This document shows, piece by piece, positions 1 through 13,000 of a stretch of DNA of 64,000 bases. The first letter of the stretch is position 1; each line of letters begins with the position of its first letter. Made by a program: the position numbers and the translations under genes. The DNA is from Rostrohypoxylon terebratum (taxonomy: Eukaryota; Ascomycota; Sordariomycetes; Xylariales; Hypoxylaceae). Location: the NCBI GenBank assembly GCA_022497145.1, contig MU385892.1:186001-250000 (forward strand), read 5' to 3'. Under the pieces are notes generated by a model. It was not told the DNA's origin. It made no database searches and was given only the letters and a program-made list of their open reading frames with translations.

Positions 1-657
1 CCCGATCTCCTAGCCCATGATAGGTCTCGATCTATTTTATAAGAATTAACACAGGGAATTCAAAGAGAGGAGAGGAGAAGACCAGGAGCTATTCATGAGG
101 TACCTTGTTCAAGTACGGCAGCATCTCGTTGGCGGACCAGCCAACAGTGTTCCATCCGTCGAAGTCAGCCCTTTGGGCACGGCTATACACCACTGTTGGA
201 CACAACTATCAGTCACTGCGGCCCATCATATCATAATCGAAACTATATCTGCATGGTACATAATGAGGCCTTGGAGGAGAAGTCTTACTCATATTCACAG
301 AAGAGCCACCTCCAAGGGTGCCTCCAACAGGCTCGGCAAGCTGCCGGCCACCCAACTGCTTCTCTGGGTTGGCCTGGTAGAAGGTAGTGAACCTGTTGAT
401 GGGAAGATAATGTGTGATGAACATGAGCGGCTGGACGATGGTTGGTTCGTCATGGTTGTTTGGCCCGGCTTCAACGATCAGGACCTCTACGCCGGCCTCG
501 GCGAGCCGCCCCGCGAGAACACATCCGGCCGTTCCACCTTATCCAGTTAGCGTCAAGCGAATGTATATAGCATCAGCAGAAGCTAGACACGCATACCTCC
601 CGCAACGATCACATCCACCTCCTCGACATGGTTTGGCAACTCTGTGTAAAGACCCAT
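1..657 (-). CDS. GMC oxidoreductase, alcohol-oxidase-like (N-terminal part, cut by window edge)
   Basis: FAD-dependent glucose-methanol-choline family oxidoreductase, expected to oxidise an alcohol with O2. Exons on the minus strand are 657..597, 537..289, 192..104 and 31..1 (continues beyond the window). Joined, they read as a coherent N-terminus: ATG at 657, then the FAD dinucleotide-binding motif VIVAGGGTAGCVLAGRLAEA, which is split by intron 1. The second GMC signature GGTLGGGSSVNMMVYSRA is split by intron 2. Introns have GTATGC/GTAAGA/GTACCT donors, AG acceptors and a GCTAAC branch point in intron 1. The GGSSxNxMxYxRxxxxDxDxW pattern resembles the fungal alcohol oxidase branch. The FAD-binding half is intact as far as visible; the substrate domain lies outside. 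It transcribes away from the FAD monooxygenase next door and probably belongs to the same polyketide cluster. The family is secure, the substrate unknown. Confidence 0.85.
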
Positions 658-1362
658 TTTGATTTTGTAGCAGTTTCTAGAATATATGAAAAATGTAGAT
701 TACCTCGAGCATAATGGGTTACCGAAGCGGAGAGGGACTAGAATAAAAGCAACTGGGACAGGCTGAATATTTGGTAATGAAGATTTCCTCCCTTTGTTCA
801 CGCTTCGGAACACGCCGGTAATACCTAGTATTGAATACGATGTATATGAATGCGCATATGCGTTATCTGAAAACATGTTGCAGTGCATATAACAGCCTCG
901 CAAGCCAGTGTGACCCGAACGTGTTCAACGCTTCGTCACTTATTATTAGTGACTACGCAGGCGTGTGGTACAAAGGTCCTTCGCCCTGTCGGCTGCAAAC
1001 AACCAGCTTTGCCCCGTAATTGGATACCGGCTAGGTACCCCTTTATGTACCTAGGTAGGTAGGTATTAATATAATGATAGAGTGGCACAGTCTTCTAGCA
1101 TGGATATTGGTGGTAAGGCTGTCGATCGGTGGTCGGTTAGGTAGTGATACCACTAAACGCCGCCCCTGTCTGCCCTGTGCTTTTCCGCGGTGTGTGTCTA
1201 GATAAATACAGACACCCCAGCTGAGTGATATTCATGAATCTGCGCGTTAGCGGTCTTGAGGTCCAACAGCAAGTTACTTTTCTGTGTAACGATAAGCTTG
1301 GTCCGGCAAATTCCATCACGGCTCTCTTTCTTTCACCAATAATGATCGATGATATGCGTAAC
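658..1362. other. intergenic region, no gene seen
   Basis: About 700 bp between the start of the GMC oxidoreductase and the 3' end of the FAD monooxygenase. It should hold the promoter of the former. A CCTAGGTAGGTAGGTA motif lies at 1047-1066. Short open frames here show no family features. Confidence 0.6.
1047..1066. repeat. dispersed CCTAGGT-type motif
   Basis: TACCTAGGTAGGTAGGTA in the spacer upstream of the GMC gene. Confidence 0.7.
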
Positions 1363-2716
1363 TCAAGATCTCCAGTTATCCAACCATGACCTGGCCATCT
1401 CAATATTACACAAGAACCAGTATCGAAGGGCATAGGGCGCTGCAGTAATCCAATCACTAAGATACCATTCTCCCCACCAAGCGGCTTGGGATGATTGTAG
1501 TCGCGAGTATCGTAAAACCTGTTGCTCCCATTTCTGCAGTGTAACCCGGCCTCCTACAAAGTCCTCTGCGCGAAGTGCGTCGAATGCCGCTTGACTTGCA
1601 CCGGCTCCCAAGTGTGGGCGGAAGACACACTTCGCATCGCCGATGAGTAAGACTTTGCCGCCCTCGAACATCGTCGTTGGTGCAGCGAATTCAGTTATGG
1701 CTTGGACAAACGGGCTCTGGACCTTCTCAAGGATTTCTAGGCATGCTCTTGGAAGCCGGGCCTTCTTGCCCAGCTCCACTTGGGCTTTCCAGATATCATC
1801 ACGTACATGTCCGGCCGGGACAGTGGTGGCATGCCGATGTCCGTCAATGCTATCAGTCATAATTTCGTCCAACCTCTGTGGAGACTCGTTTGTGTACCAA
1901 GCAAAGTTCAATAGACGCTCGCCAGGCTCGAGTGTTCCCTCACGTCCTGGGATGACGTAAATCATGCAATACTGGCGATGTGAAGCGCATATGGTGAGGC
2001 TGTTGGCGAAAGTTCGTCGCATTGAAGCTGACAGGTGCTTCTCGGGAATTGTAACCCTCCAAGCAACATAACCAACATACCTGGGTTGGATGGCAGGAAG
2101 ATACTTTGTGCGAACAAATGAATTGGGTCCATCAGCACCGATTGCGAGGTCGAATTCTCGATGAGATATTTCGCGACTGTCGCGATTAAAGACAGTCAAG
2201 TCTAATCGATCGGGACCACTTTGAGTCAGATCGACGACTTCTTCATGAGTGAGAAATGTAGCAGCTCCATCTGTAGAACACGAAGGAGGAGGCGACGGAT
2301 AATGGGGACTAACGTAATCGTCAAAGCAAGACCGTAGACGAAAATATAGAGCGTCCCAAGAGGTGCTATCACGTCTTGCTTTGACTAAAAGGCGAGGCGT
2401 GTCTTCGCTATCAGCTCGCAAAGCTTGAACCACATAGCTGGGGATCGAGAAGGGCTCCGAGTGACGGTCATGTCGCTTGAGAAACTCCCTGATATCAGGT
2501 CCGAGAGTAATTCCAGTCTGATGACTCTGACGAATATCACCCTCTTTCTCAAGAACGGTAACTGAATGACCGCTATGCTTCAAAGCTAGTCCACACATGA
2601 GACCACCAAGGGATCCTCCAATCTAGAACTGAGAGATCAGTCAGGCATTCATGACCCCTTCGAAGGAGGATTTCACATACTACAACCACTCTCAACTTTG
2701 ACTGTTCAAGCTCCAT
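1363..2716 (-). CDS. FAD-dependent monooxygenase (UbiH/PHBH-type fold)
   Basis: Probable aromatic or polyketide hydroxylase using FAD and NAD(P)H. Exons are 2716..2681 and 2622..1363, giving 431 aa. The first 12 codons sit in a small exon ending VVV, and the 58-bp intron (GTATGT...TCTAG) joins it to IGGSLGGLMCGLAL, completing the N-terminal FAD-binding GxGxxG-type motif (GGSLGGL). Further in, FDLAIGADGPNS matches the DG motif, and VLLIGDAKCVFRPHLGAGAS matches the second FAD-contact GD motif. The usual residues after GDA are altered (AKC). No signal peptide or membrane segment is seen. It lies between the GMC oxidoreductase and a divergently transcribed AhpD-like gene, as expected for a tailoring enzyme of the PKS cluster. 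Family sure, substrate unknown. Confidence 0.85.
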
Positions 2717-3151
2717 ATTTGGTTCCAAACCACAGATATTCACGTAACGTGAAGACTAAGAGGAACGAACACACATGATCATTGCAAATTTTCACATGGT
2801 AGCTGCGCGAGTTGCCCGCGCCCCAGATATGGCCTCCTTTCCAGGATCTTAAAAGCAGCCAATGGACGAAATCTTGGTGGGGCGAGGTCTTCCGGTACCT
2901 ATTCAATGTTTCCCTCACCCCCAGCCCTACCACGTACTTAATAGGCAACGACCGATTGACCCTTCGAGCTATACTAGTTCTCTAGGTCTATCGGGCTACT
3001 CGTTTCGCAAAAAAATACGCCGCAGTCTCGCTTTTTCTCTGATATTTCATCTCGTCTCAAGACTCAAGTCTCAAGTACCCATCTACTAAATACTTACCCA
3101 CCTAGTCTGCAAGCAACAATACTGAGGCCAAAGAGGGCCGCTTCGCTATCC
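2717..3151. promoter_or_regulatory. divergent promoter region between FAD monooxygenase and AhpD-like gene
   Basis: A 435-bp spacer between two divergent start codons, so both promoters must fit here. No clear TATA box or palindromic factor site was recognised. The last 150 bp before 3152 are C/T-rich with CTCAAG repeats. Confidence 0.45.
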
Positions 3152-3798
3152 ATGATGGCAGAGACGAACCATCACTTTCCCTTGGATGAAGCGCCTGATC
3201 CGTCAGTTCGTGGGCGAATGGAAGAGGCTCTGAAAGGCATGAACGTCGTCCCATCTCCTATAAGCCCCTGGGTACACGAAGACGGGAACTCTTTCAGAGG
3301 CCCGTACGCAGCACTCAGGCAAGTTGGTCTACTTGGAAACCTACAGAATATTGTCCATGCTTCTCAAGTTGTGCTGACGCGATATTGACGTGTAGTTACT
3401 CGTCTAGCGTAATCCAACCTTTCTTTGCCGTAGGCAAGACTCTATACGATGCTCAAGTCTGCAAGCCCCGGAATCGGGAGCTCGCCATACTAGCTCTAAG
3501 CTCGATCGTAAGAATCCCATTAGTTGTTACCGAGCACCGGCGCCTCGCCGCCAAACTTGGAATCACAGACGAACAATACGAAGATGGCCTATGCGGCCAA
3601 GTTCCAAGAAATTTGAGCGAGGAAGAAAACATAGTTTTTCGTCTTGGGCGCAAGTTAGTAAGGCTCGAATGCTCGTTGGACAGTGAGACTTGGAATGAGG
3701 CAAATGAGAAGATGGAAAAATCCGAGATAGTGGGTGTGGTTCATGTCGTAAGCGGCTATAGATGGTTGACCCTCTTAGCACAACTCGATTCCAGTTGA
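3152..3798 (+). CDS. carboxymuconolactone decarboxylase / AhpD-like protein
   Basis: Small all-helical protein of the CMD/AhpD superfamily. Members are decarboxylases, peroxidase partners or, in fungal clusters, auxiliary enzymes of unclear activity. Exons are 3152..3318 and 3396..3798, giving 189 aa. The join restores RGPYAALSYSSSVIQPFF, and the core RNRELAILALSSIVRIP followed by TEHRRLAAKLGI is the conserved helix pair with the His. The classic AhpD CxxC pair is absent, so a peroxidase role is unlikely. The intron begins GC, not GT (CAG|GCAAGT), with a CTGAC branch point and TAG acceptor; this is a legitimate GC-AG intron and the only way seen to keep the frame. A second in-frame ATG follows immediately at 3155. 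It sits within the PKS locus and probably acts on a pathway intermediate. Confidence 0.8.
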
Positions 3799-4309
3799 AT
3801 AGCCACTATAATCTTACCTCCAACCCCCCTGTAGATATGGAAGGGACTCAGAGTCTCAGGTAGTGTTATCCGTAAGGCCCACCTCATCTAAGAAACGGTG
3901 ACTGCTAGTAGCTACTAGGTACCTAGTTAGTTGTAAAATTTTAATTACATTGACCTTTCGTACCATTCATGTCGATTCGATTCTCTACTTAAATAATTCA
4001 GATTTTGTATTTATCTTACCGTAGATGCAGCTGTTAAGCTTTATTTTAGCTGTTACTGAGCTATCGTCGAGTCAGTTGGCGCTATTATGTAAATACCCCG
4101 AGTTCCCTATCCTTACAGGGGGTACAAGTACCTTACACGATGTAAAATCCATCATAAATGCCCACCTAGGCAGGTAATTTCGCAGAATGGCAAAATCTGT
4201 CCTTGGATGAGAATAGGTCGCGCTATTTTATTTCTTAAATAACTAGTGCTTGTGGTAAACTATTTGAAACTCCTCCTTTCTCAAAAATTATCAACCGAGC
4301 TATCATTAT
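3799..4309. other. convergent intergenic region, no gene seen
   Basis: About 510 bp between the 3' ends of the AhpD-like and rhodopsin-like genes. AT-rich, with CTAGGTACCTAG and CACCTAGGCAGG variants of the dispersed motif. No coding signal found. Confidence 0.6.
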
Positions 4310-5727
4310 TCAGGTTATCGTATGCGAATCAACGTCGACTGACCTCTTGACTCGAACTCCTTGAGATTGCGGGTAGCTCGTGTCAGAGCTGCCGTTTCGT
4401 CCACCGCTAACACTTGCAAGATTATGGTTTCGAAGAGGAAAAGGAATACGATCATCATCTGACGAAAAACCACGAGCGCTTTCGTCGCCGGCCATCTGGC
4501 TAACATAGGGAGACTCTTTCAGCACTGGCCGGAGACGTACATTTTCGATGTTGCCGTCCTTGAGGCTAAAGTCCCCACTACGACTCCGGAATCCGGGTCG
4601 TGACGTCGTTGATTGCCACACTGACGACGCCTTACTCCTCAAAGGCTTCACATATAACGCAAGTACATGACGCCCAAGAGTTACTGTGGCAGGGAGGCAT
4701 ATACAAACAAGGCATATGACTGGCTCTGTTTCAAACCAATAGAACAATGGTACAGCCGCATCTAAGCAATGATGAGTTTCGCGGTTTGAAAAAACACCTA
4801 TGGATCGATGGCACTTACAGGTGACATCTTCATTCATAGCATCGACTGAACGGAGAACAGTAACAGTGCGACCAATAGAGACGGCAATGACACTGTATAA
4901 ATGAAACGATCTCGTCAGCAATACTTTTTTTTTTCGGAAAAAAGGTGGCTAACGAAAGGGGCACGACGGGTACTTCTTACCTATATCCCAACAGGAAAAC
5001 GATCAGCAATCCACCTTTTTGGGCCTTCTTCAATTGAAGACGCCAGATGCTTGGTAGAGGTAGGAGTAGTATCATGAGATCAATCGAAACGCTTGTGACG
5101 GCGCTCCCGATATATACTTTAGGCGACGTATTACATTGACCTGGAATAGAAGGGTCCCAGCCCTTTGCAATTGGATCACAAAGAAATACAGTCGCAACGA
5201 CGATCCCAATGAACCATCCGATATTAAGTATATGGACAGTCCATAGGGCGGCGTTGAACCATCGGTTGTTCACAGCTCTAGGGAATATGCGACTGAAAAA
5301 CAGTAAAGCTGATGCTTTGGAGAGGACAATAGCAGTGTCGAACAGGTAATTTCCGCTATAGATGACCCGCAGATTGAATAGGACATCATCCGACGATAAC
5401 GTCTTGATGGGGTGACCAAAGCCTTTGCGGATCATGGCAAACGAGGCCCCGAGCATCCCGAAGATGAACGGCTACGGCGATGTAAGCTACGGAACATAGA
5501 TTTCTCTCGGTCAGAACTGATAAACTTACGGTAGCTGCAAGAGCCAACCAGTCGTCCCACCAATAACTACCACTAGGCCATGTGTCCGACCGCAAGCTCC
5601 GTGAAATGAATCGGAGGCAGATCGAACCTGCTGTCAGAACGGTAAGGAATATCAGATACGCGCGGAACGGAGGTGCTCGGTCGTCGCTGGTGGCCTCGGT
5701 GAGGACCGCCTTCGGTATCAGGAACAT
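4310..5727 (-). CDS. rhodopsin-like (PTH11/SAT4-type) fungal integral membrane protein
   Basis: Seven-helix fungal membrane protein of the rhodopsin-like family (family name from recall). Related proteins are orphan receptors and also sit in many polyketide clusters. Exons are 5727..5530, 5471..4981, 4892..4819 and 4761..4310, giving 404 aa; all junctions keep phase. Landmarks in order: LIFLTVLTAGSICLRFISR (TM1), YWWDDWLALAATPFIFGM (the DDW motif, split by intron 1), a helix from LFDTAIVLSKASALLFFSRI, then NIGWFIGIVVATVFLCDPIA, SVSIDLMILLLPLPSIWRLQ, VIAVSIGRTVTV and VICLVCICLPA. A polar C-terminal tail of about 120 residues follows. The start at 5727 was chosen because the upstream in-frame ATG (5841) adds a tail without a family match. 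Role inferred: sensing or membrane-associated function for the adjacent pathway. Confidence 0.8.
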
Positions 5728-5912
5728 TTCGAAAAGGGGTGATGATGAGACAATCGTATGATGGAGTTGCCTGATTTTGTCGTGATATAATAAGATATAA
5801 CTAGTAAGATCGCACGAGAGAGTTGGTGCTGCCACTCGCACCGTCTTGATCTATCTGTTGCCTCTCCCAATGTTCATTACGACGGACTGCGCCATCGACA
5901 TTGAATAGGTAA

Positions 5913-5945
5913 CTACCTACCTAGGACCTAGGTAGGTACCTAGGA
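5913..5945. repeat. dispersed CCTAGGT-type motif cluster
   Basis: Overlapping CTACCTAGGACCTAGGTAGG and TACCTAGG units form a near-palindrome in the PKS/membrane-protein promoter region. Confidence 0.75.
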
Positions 5946-6956
5946 GTTACTACTACTGGTCTTGGTAGCCTGCAGCCTTGCAACAGACAAGACTTTCGTT
6001 GGGATTACCTCGGTACTGTTACAGCGCCATTGATGCGCAGTTGGTACAATCTGACTACATATGTTAAGGATAGTGTAACTTCCAACTGGAACCTATTAAG
6101 TCCGTACATTTTCTCACACCTGGGCTATGGATATTGTAACTTCAGTACATCTCCTTTATGCGACTATTGAGTTTTGATGTGCTGTCTCAAGCGGCACAGA
6201 ACAAAATAGGGAATATGCTGCGATAATGGTCAGCGAGGCTTTAGTCCGTCTCGCATCGTGTTACCCGAGAGGCGACATACTTGCGATAGATGACCTATCT
6301 CAGTATTATGTGCGACATGCATATGGTGGTGCACAAGGATGGAGGTTCCTAATCTGATGGAAGGACTTCATAGGACTACATTACTGCCGCGATATAGATG
6401 GCTGATGAGGCCTTTCCAGTAGGATCTGATAAACAGGACGGCACCTCCTCATTGTATGAGATTCGTCATTAACTTCCCAGAATATATAAGATCGATATTA
6501 GGTGGCGCATATGGTTCGCAGACGTTTGTGCCATTCACAACCACGGCTTTCTCCAGCTGTTATCTGAGCAATAGTTATACGGCGGTGTGGTATTAGGGGG
6601 GGGTTGTGTAACAAAAGAAGTCCTCCGCGTCTGTAGAGCTACCGTGATGAGACGACGAATAGAGATACTTATCAATACGGTAACAAGCCCGACGTTATTA
6701 TCAGATCCCTTGCACTACCCTTCTTTACAAGCAAGTAAGATGACCATCGACGTGTATGTACGACCGGCTCAGCCTCGTGGACGATGTAGGTATGCTAAGC
6801 AGTAGTCTATCACATTTTTTGTCTCAGTATCTCAACTGACCTGCATACCTACCTACCTTCAAGGATCAGCCTACGCCGATATGCTTGACCTTGGGTCCTA
6901 GGCTAATGACAAGTAGAAGGGTGATAAGATACAGTCCAACTCCTCGAACCTGGGAC

Positions 6957-6962
6957 TATATA
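6957..6962 (+). promoter_or_regulatory. TATA-like box upstream of PKS
   Basis: TATATA lies about 95 bp before the PKS ATG. This spacing is normal for a fungal core promoter with a short leader. Inference from position only. Confidence 0.35.
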
Positions 6963-7053
6963 GCTACTCACATTTGTGTAACCCCTCAATCCTCGATCCA
7001 TCTAACACTGGTAGCGGAAAACGATTCTGCAGAGTAATATTGATACTCAGAAG

Positions 7054-10000
7054 ATGGCCTCAAGTAGCCACGAAACTACCAGGCAATGCAATGGGCATAC
7101 CGGGCGCTCAAGCCCAGGTGGTCCAAGTAGCCAGCATTTAGGTAATGGCGATAACATTGATGAAGAGCTGATTACCACCAGTGATGATCCTATCGCTATA
7201 TGTGGGTTCTCGATGATGCTCCCACAAGGGGCATCATCTCCCCAGAAGTTTTGGAACATGATGATGGAGAAGCGTTGCGCGTCAACGGAGTTCCCATCCG
7301 ACCGATTAAATGCCAATGGGTTTCAGCGCGAGGCACAGAGTACGAACACTGTATGTACCCAGATAGCCAATACAAGTGTTCAGTGGCAGTATTAACTTGA
7401 ATCAAAGATACCACTCCGGGGCGGGCACTTCCTCGACGAGAACATTTCTGCGTTCGATGCAGATTTCTTCTCTATCTCATCCACCGAAGCCGCCGCGATG
7501 GACCCGATGCAGCGGATGATGTTAGAAGTATCATATGCGGCTCTTGAAAATGGTATGACTCAACACCAACGCACCTAGGTAGATAAGAAGCTCGTACTGA
7601 CGTTGTAGTGTAGCTGGTATCACGATGGCGAGCATTTCAGGCTCGCGTACCGGTGTCTACACAGGTAGTTTCGGGGTACAGGACTACCTCCTACAAATGG
7701 CCCGTGATCCCGAGAACGCCCCGACACATGCGGTTGTAGGGACTGGTCTCAGCATGCTCGCTAACCGAATCAGCTGGTTCTATAATCTTCGGGGTCCTAG
7801 TATAGGAGTAGATTCCGCTTGCTCTAGTGCCACAATGGCCATAGACATAGCCTGTCAATCGTTGCACAGCGGCTCTTGCGATACGGTATGGCGCCATGTT
7901 CTTGAATCAGTAAAAGTACAAGCTAATATTCTGTCTGTAGGCAATAGTCGCAGGCTGCAATCTAGCCGCATCACCCGAGCTCTATATCTGGCTCTCTAAC
8001 ATGGACTTCCTCTCAAAAGATAGTCGATGCTACTCGTTTGACCATCGTGCAAACGGGTATGCTCGAGGGGAAGGTCTCGGTGTTATCATACTCAAAAAAC
8101 TGAGCCTAGCTCTTCGCGACGGGAACACCATACGTGCCGTAGTTCGATCAACAGGTTCCAATGAGGATGGCCGCACCCCCAGTATCATGTATCCTAGTGG
8201 CACTGCACAGGAACAATTGATTCGAGAAACGTATCGCAAAGCGGGACTATCTCTGGCACACACAAGGTTCTTCGAAGCTCAGTACGTAACCCACTGTAGG
8301 TTACGCATGGAGCCTCAGCTAAAACATATCCACTCGTCATTTTTCAAGGGGTTGCAACCAGCTAACCATGAGAAACGCACAGTGGTACTGGAACAGCGGC
8401 TGGAGATCCTATCGAAGCTAATGCGATTGGATCTGTTTTCCGACAGTATCGATCTGCCGAGAGCCCGATCTATGTGTAAGTGACACAATCAACGCTCTCT
8501 GCCCTATTCAGGGATATAATAGTGCCAATGGGGCTTCTTTGTGAATGATCTAACAATATATCAGTGGTGCTGTAAAGTCTAATGTCGGCCACCTCGAAGG
8601 GGCAAGCGGGCTAGTAGCAGTAATTAAAACCATTCTCGTACTTGAGAAAGGCATTATACCACCAAACGCCAACTTCGAAAAGTTAAATAGTAGCATTGAT
8701 GCCGACTTCCTTGCGCTCAAGGTAGGTACTATATATCTTGTCAACATGATCACTGTAGGGTCCGTACTCACCTCTGATCTCCTAGTTTCCCCAGGAAAGC
8801 TACCCCTGGCCTACCGCCGACATCCGCAGAGCCTCGGTGAATTCATTTGGCTACGGAGGCGCCAATTCTCATTTGGTTATAGACGATGCCTATACTTACA
8901 TGAGGCTGAGAGGACTGTCGGGGAAACATTGCACTGTACCTTTCCCTGAACCACGGAAGAGTGTGCTTGCGTCAGAATCTGCCCCCAATGGTCTGCAAGA
9001 CCTGTACGGCCCGAAACTGCTTGTCTGGTCCGCCGCGGACTCGGATGGCATCAGTAGAATTGTCAAATCCCACTCTGAATACATCGATAAGGCGTATGAG
9101 ACGTGTCAGAATCGCGGAACCTTGTCCTCTTTTTCTCACGACCTAGCTTACACACTCAACACCCATAGAAATCAACTACAATGGCGTTCTTTCGCCGTGT
9201 TACAATCGCCGGAAGATTTTCGTTGCCTTCCATCGCAAATATCGTCTCCAGAGAAGGCCCAGAAGTCGCCAGTGCGCATTGGCTTTATTTTCACTGGTCA
9301 GGGAGCTCAGTGGTGCACCATGGGTAAGGAGCTACTAGTGTACCCGTCCTTCAAAGCAGAACTTCAAAGTGCCAGCGTCTTTTTGCAGACTCTAGGTTGC
9401 CGATGGACCGTGATTGGTGAGTCCCCCGACCTATCTCATAATGCCATCATTTAACGTTAATTAGAGGAACTGCTTAAACGGGACGAGGATTCATGTATCC
9501 ATGATCCGGAATATAGCCAAACATTGTGCACAGTTCTTCAAATAGCTATAGTGAACCTCCTTCGCCGATTTGATGTCCACCCCTCTGCTGTGGTTGGACA
9601 CTCATCCGGAGAGATAGCAGCTGCGTAAGCTTCCCTCCATCTTCGTTTGTGGATTCTTTACCTCCCAGAAGCGAATGTTGACTATAACAGATATGCTGGA
9701 GGCTCCTTATCTCGTGAATCAGCCTGGAAACTGGCTTACTCAAGGGGCATATGCTCAGCGGAAATTGCCCAGTCATCTGCTATCAGCGATCCAGGGGCCA
9801 TGTTGTCAGTGGCATTATCCGAAGAGGAAGCTAGCAGTATTGCCTCTTCATTTGGCGTCACAGTTGCCTGTATAAACAGCCCACAAAGCGTAACTCTTTC
9901 TGGCAAAGAGAAACGCATCGACCAAGTCAAGACACACCTAGACAATAAGCGAATATTCGCACGCAAGCTTCGCGTATCGGTAGCTTATCACTCTCCACAA

Positions 10001-13000
10001 GTAAAAGACGCTGCTGCGAAGTACGAATCGATGGCTGGAGCTTTAACAGCACCAAAAGATACTCTCCGTGCTCCAATGGTCTCGAGTGTCTCGGGGAAAG
10101 TTGTTGATAGCTGCCAACTTCTCACGCCACGATACTGGGCTGAAAACATGGTTTTCCCAGTTCGTTTTTTGCAAGCAGTTACAGAAATGTGTGCGCAGCC
10201 AGCTACCTCTATGTCTGAGCAGGGCAATCAAAATCATACGATGAAGGCCGTTGTGGATCACATCGTTGAGATAGGACCGCACGCGACTTTACAGGGGCCT
10301 TTGCGAGATATCATGAAGAAAGTTCCAAGGGGCAAATCCATCGGCTATCAATCAATTCTCCGAAGAGGACAGTCGGCCACGCATACGCTGCTTCAGACAC
10401 TAGGCGAATTATATTGTAAAGGTTTCCCGGTTGATTTGAATGCGATCAATGGGCCTTTGACAGAAGACGAAGTGGATAATTCTAGTTCTTCTCAGCATCG
10501 AGGTTCCTTGCTTGTTGATCTTCCGCCATACGAATTTGATCATTCGCGCACGTTCTGGTACGAAAGCCGGCTCAGTCGGAATTACCGGTTACGCGCTCAT
10601 GTGCCTTCAAAACTTCTAGGTGTTCGCTCACGGGATTGGAATCCCTCGGACAGCAGGTGGAGACATTTCATTCGACTCTCCGAGATGCCTTGGATAGAAC
10701 AGCACATCATAAACAATTCAGTTCTGTATCCAGGGTCTGGTATGCTGGTCATGGCTATCGAAGCATCGAGGCAACTCGTGGCCGATTCCAATAATGACAT
10801 ACAAGACTACACTCTCCGGGACGTTCATATAGAAGGTCCGATGGACCTAAGTGCAAACAATGGCACCTTAGAAGCGCACATTTCACTTGAAAGAGTCGAT
10901 AGCACTCCTCAAAGCCCTCTATTCAAGTTTACCATCCGCTCAATTTCGAAAGATGATTGGATGGTGAACTGTAGGGGTTATGTCTCCGTAGGGTTAAAGG
11001 ACACCACTGATGATGGTTGGACGCGAAAGAGAACCGAGAGCCAGCATAGAACCGCAGAAGCGGAGATCTCGAAAGTGTTTGACTCTTGCCGATCTACAAT
11101 TGATCCTCAAAGCATGTTTGCTGCGCTCAGCAGATGCGGTCTCGACTATGGTCCCCTGTTTCAAGCGGTCCATGAGGATGATATTCGATACGACGAGCGC
11201 GACGGCCTAGCCGGCTCGAAGATAGCGCTCTTTCGGGAATTATCTGGCGAGGAGGACCATGTCATCCATCCTGTGACGTTGGATGCCATTTTCCGCCTAT
11301 CCTACACAGCCTTCACAGCTGGTGGATCTCGACCGATGCCGACGAGTATCCCGTCCCGGATAGGCTGCCTATGGTTATCAAATGAAGGACTGAGGTGGCC
11401 AGATTCAAGTACCATAAAGGTCAGTTCCAGCTTAGGTATGGTCACTCAAAGGGGTTATACCTGCAGTGGTGGCGCACTCGGTATCAGTGAGACAGAGTCG
11501 CGAGGCAAGTTGCGGATGTGGTTCGAGGATTTACAGATGACAAACGTGACTTCAGCCCCGGCAGTGTTATCCTCCTCAACGGCCATGAGCCCTGAGCAGT
11601 TCTGCATGAGAGTTGAACACGAAATAGCCCTTGATAAGCTCGAGTCTCGAGACATAAACTCGCTTCTTGATGATCTACATCCGCCACAGCCCCATGTTGC
11701 AGCGGAATCTGTCGATCTTTGCTTGTTAGTTGAGCTTTCGCTGTTCAAATTTACTAGATCCCATAATCACTTCGATTGCTTCAAAGGTTCCAAAAAGCCC
11801 TGGAAAGTGAAATACTGGGAGTGGACACAGCACCACCTGGCGGCTAGGCTCCCCCAAAAGACCTGGGACGACAATACCGCGGACTCCTTGTATGCCGAAG
11901 TGAGCGAGCGTCTCGCAAATTCAAGCCATGCGGGACACCTATATGTAACGGTGGCGTCTAATCTTCCTGCTCTATTCAACGATGAGACCACTCCTCTTGA
12001 GCTCCTTATGCATACAGATATCTTAAAGAACTCCTACCAGGAATGGTCGCAGTATAGGGGTGCCCGCCAAGCCGCGAGCTATATGAAATTACTATCTCAC
12101 CAGAAGCCCGGCCTCAAGATCTTAGAAGTGGGAGGCGGCACCGCTGCAACAACACGCAATTTCCTCAGGGCGCTAGCCAGGAAAGGAGGGAATTTGTGTT
12201 GCGATCGATACGATTTTACCGATATCTCTTCTGCATTTTTTGCTCAGGCGCGCGACGAGTTTGCCTCATTCCAATCGCAAATGCGATTCAACACCCTTGA
12301 CATAGAGCGCGACTTTGCGGAACAGGGTTTCTGTGAAGGCGACTATGATGTTGTTGTAGCTGATAACGTGCTCCATGTGCCCGCTGATCATATGCACACA
12401 CTCAGAAACATCCGGAAGGCTCTGAAGCCGGGTGGCAAGCTTGTGTTCCAAGAGATATTCAACCCTTCTGGCTGGACCGCAGGGTTCGCATTCGGGCTCT
12501 TCCCTGGTTGGTGGCTGGGCACCGAGAACGGTCGCCGGCTATCCCCAAATATTGGTGTCGAAGATTGGGACGTCGCCCTCAGGCAGCAAGGATTTTCGGG
12601 TATCGACCTACTGTTTTGCGACACAGACATCAACCACGCTTGCCATATGGGCTGGATCGTGACCACTGCAGTAGAACCAGAGGCGCCACTCCATTCCCCA
12701 TCTAACTTAGAGCAAACACAAGCAATTCTAGTCATCAACGAGGACAATGAAGCTCAACGCGCGTTGTCCAAGATTTTGTCTACAGAGCTTGAGGCTAAGC
12801 TGCGCATACGCTGTACTATCTCAGACTTTTGTAACGCATTAGCAGCATCCACGGAAAATGGAGCCGATAAACTGGTTGTACTTTTGGTCGATTGCGGTTC
12901 TCCACCATTCGTGTCCTCTATTAGGACTGAAGCAGTCTGGGACACTCTAAAGAAGCTTGTTATTTCGTCACGCCGCCTTCTCTGGGTCTCTTCCGGCGGA

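Larger units (their letters stand above)
5728..7053. promoter_or_regulatory. divergent promoter region of membrane protein and PKS
   Basis: A 1.3-kb spacer between divergent starts. It contains a dense CCTAGG/TACCTAGG motif cluster at 5913-5945, a poly-G run near 6596-6604 and a TATA-like box close to the PKS start. No protein-coding gene seen. It is the natural place for pathway-specific control of the PKS. Confidence 0.5.

Noticed and set aside
95..550. Long plus-strand open frame at the left edge
   Set aside because: It is antisense to the GMC oxidoreductase exons, whose FAD motifs and splice sites are clear; the plus frame has no family signature.
8001..8483. KS domain seemingly broken because the EAHGTGT motif is absent in the open frame
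   Set aside because: The motif is restored when the 101-bp intron 8282-8382 is removed; the KS is intact.
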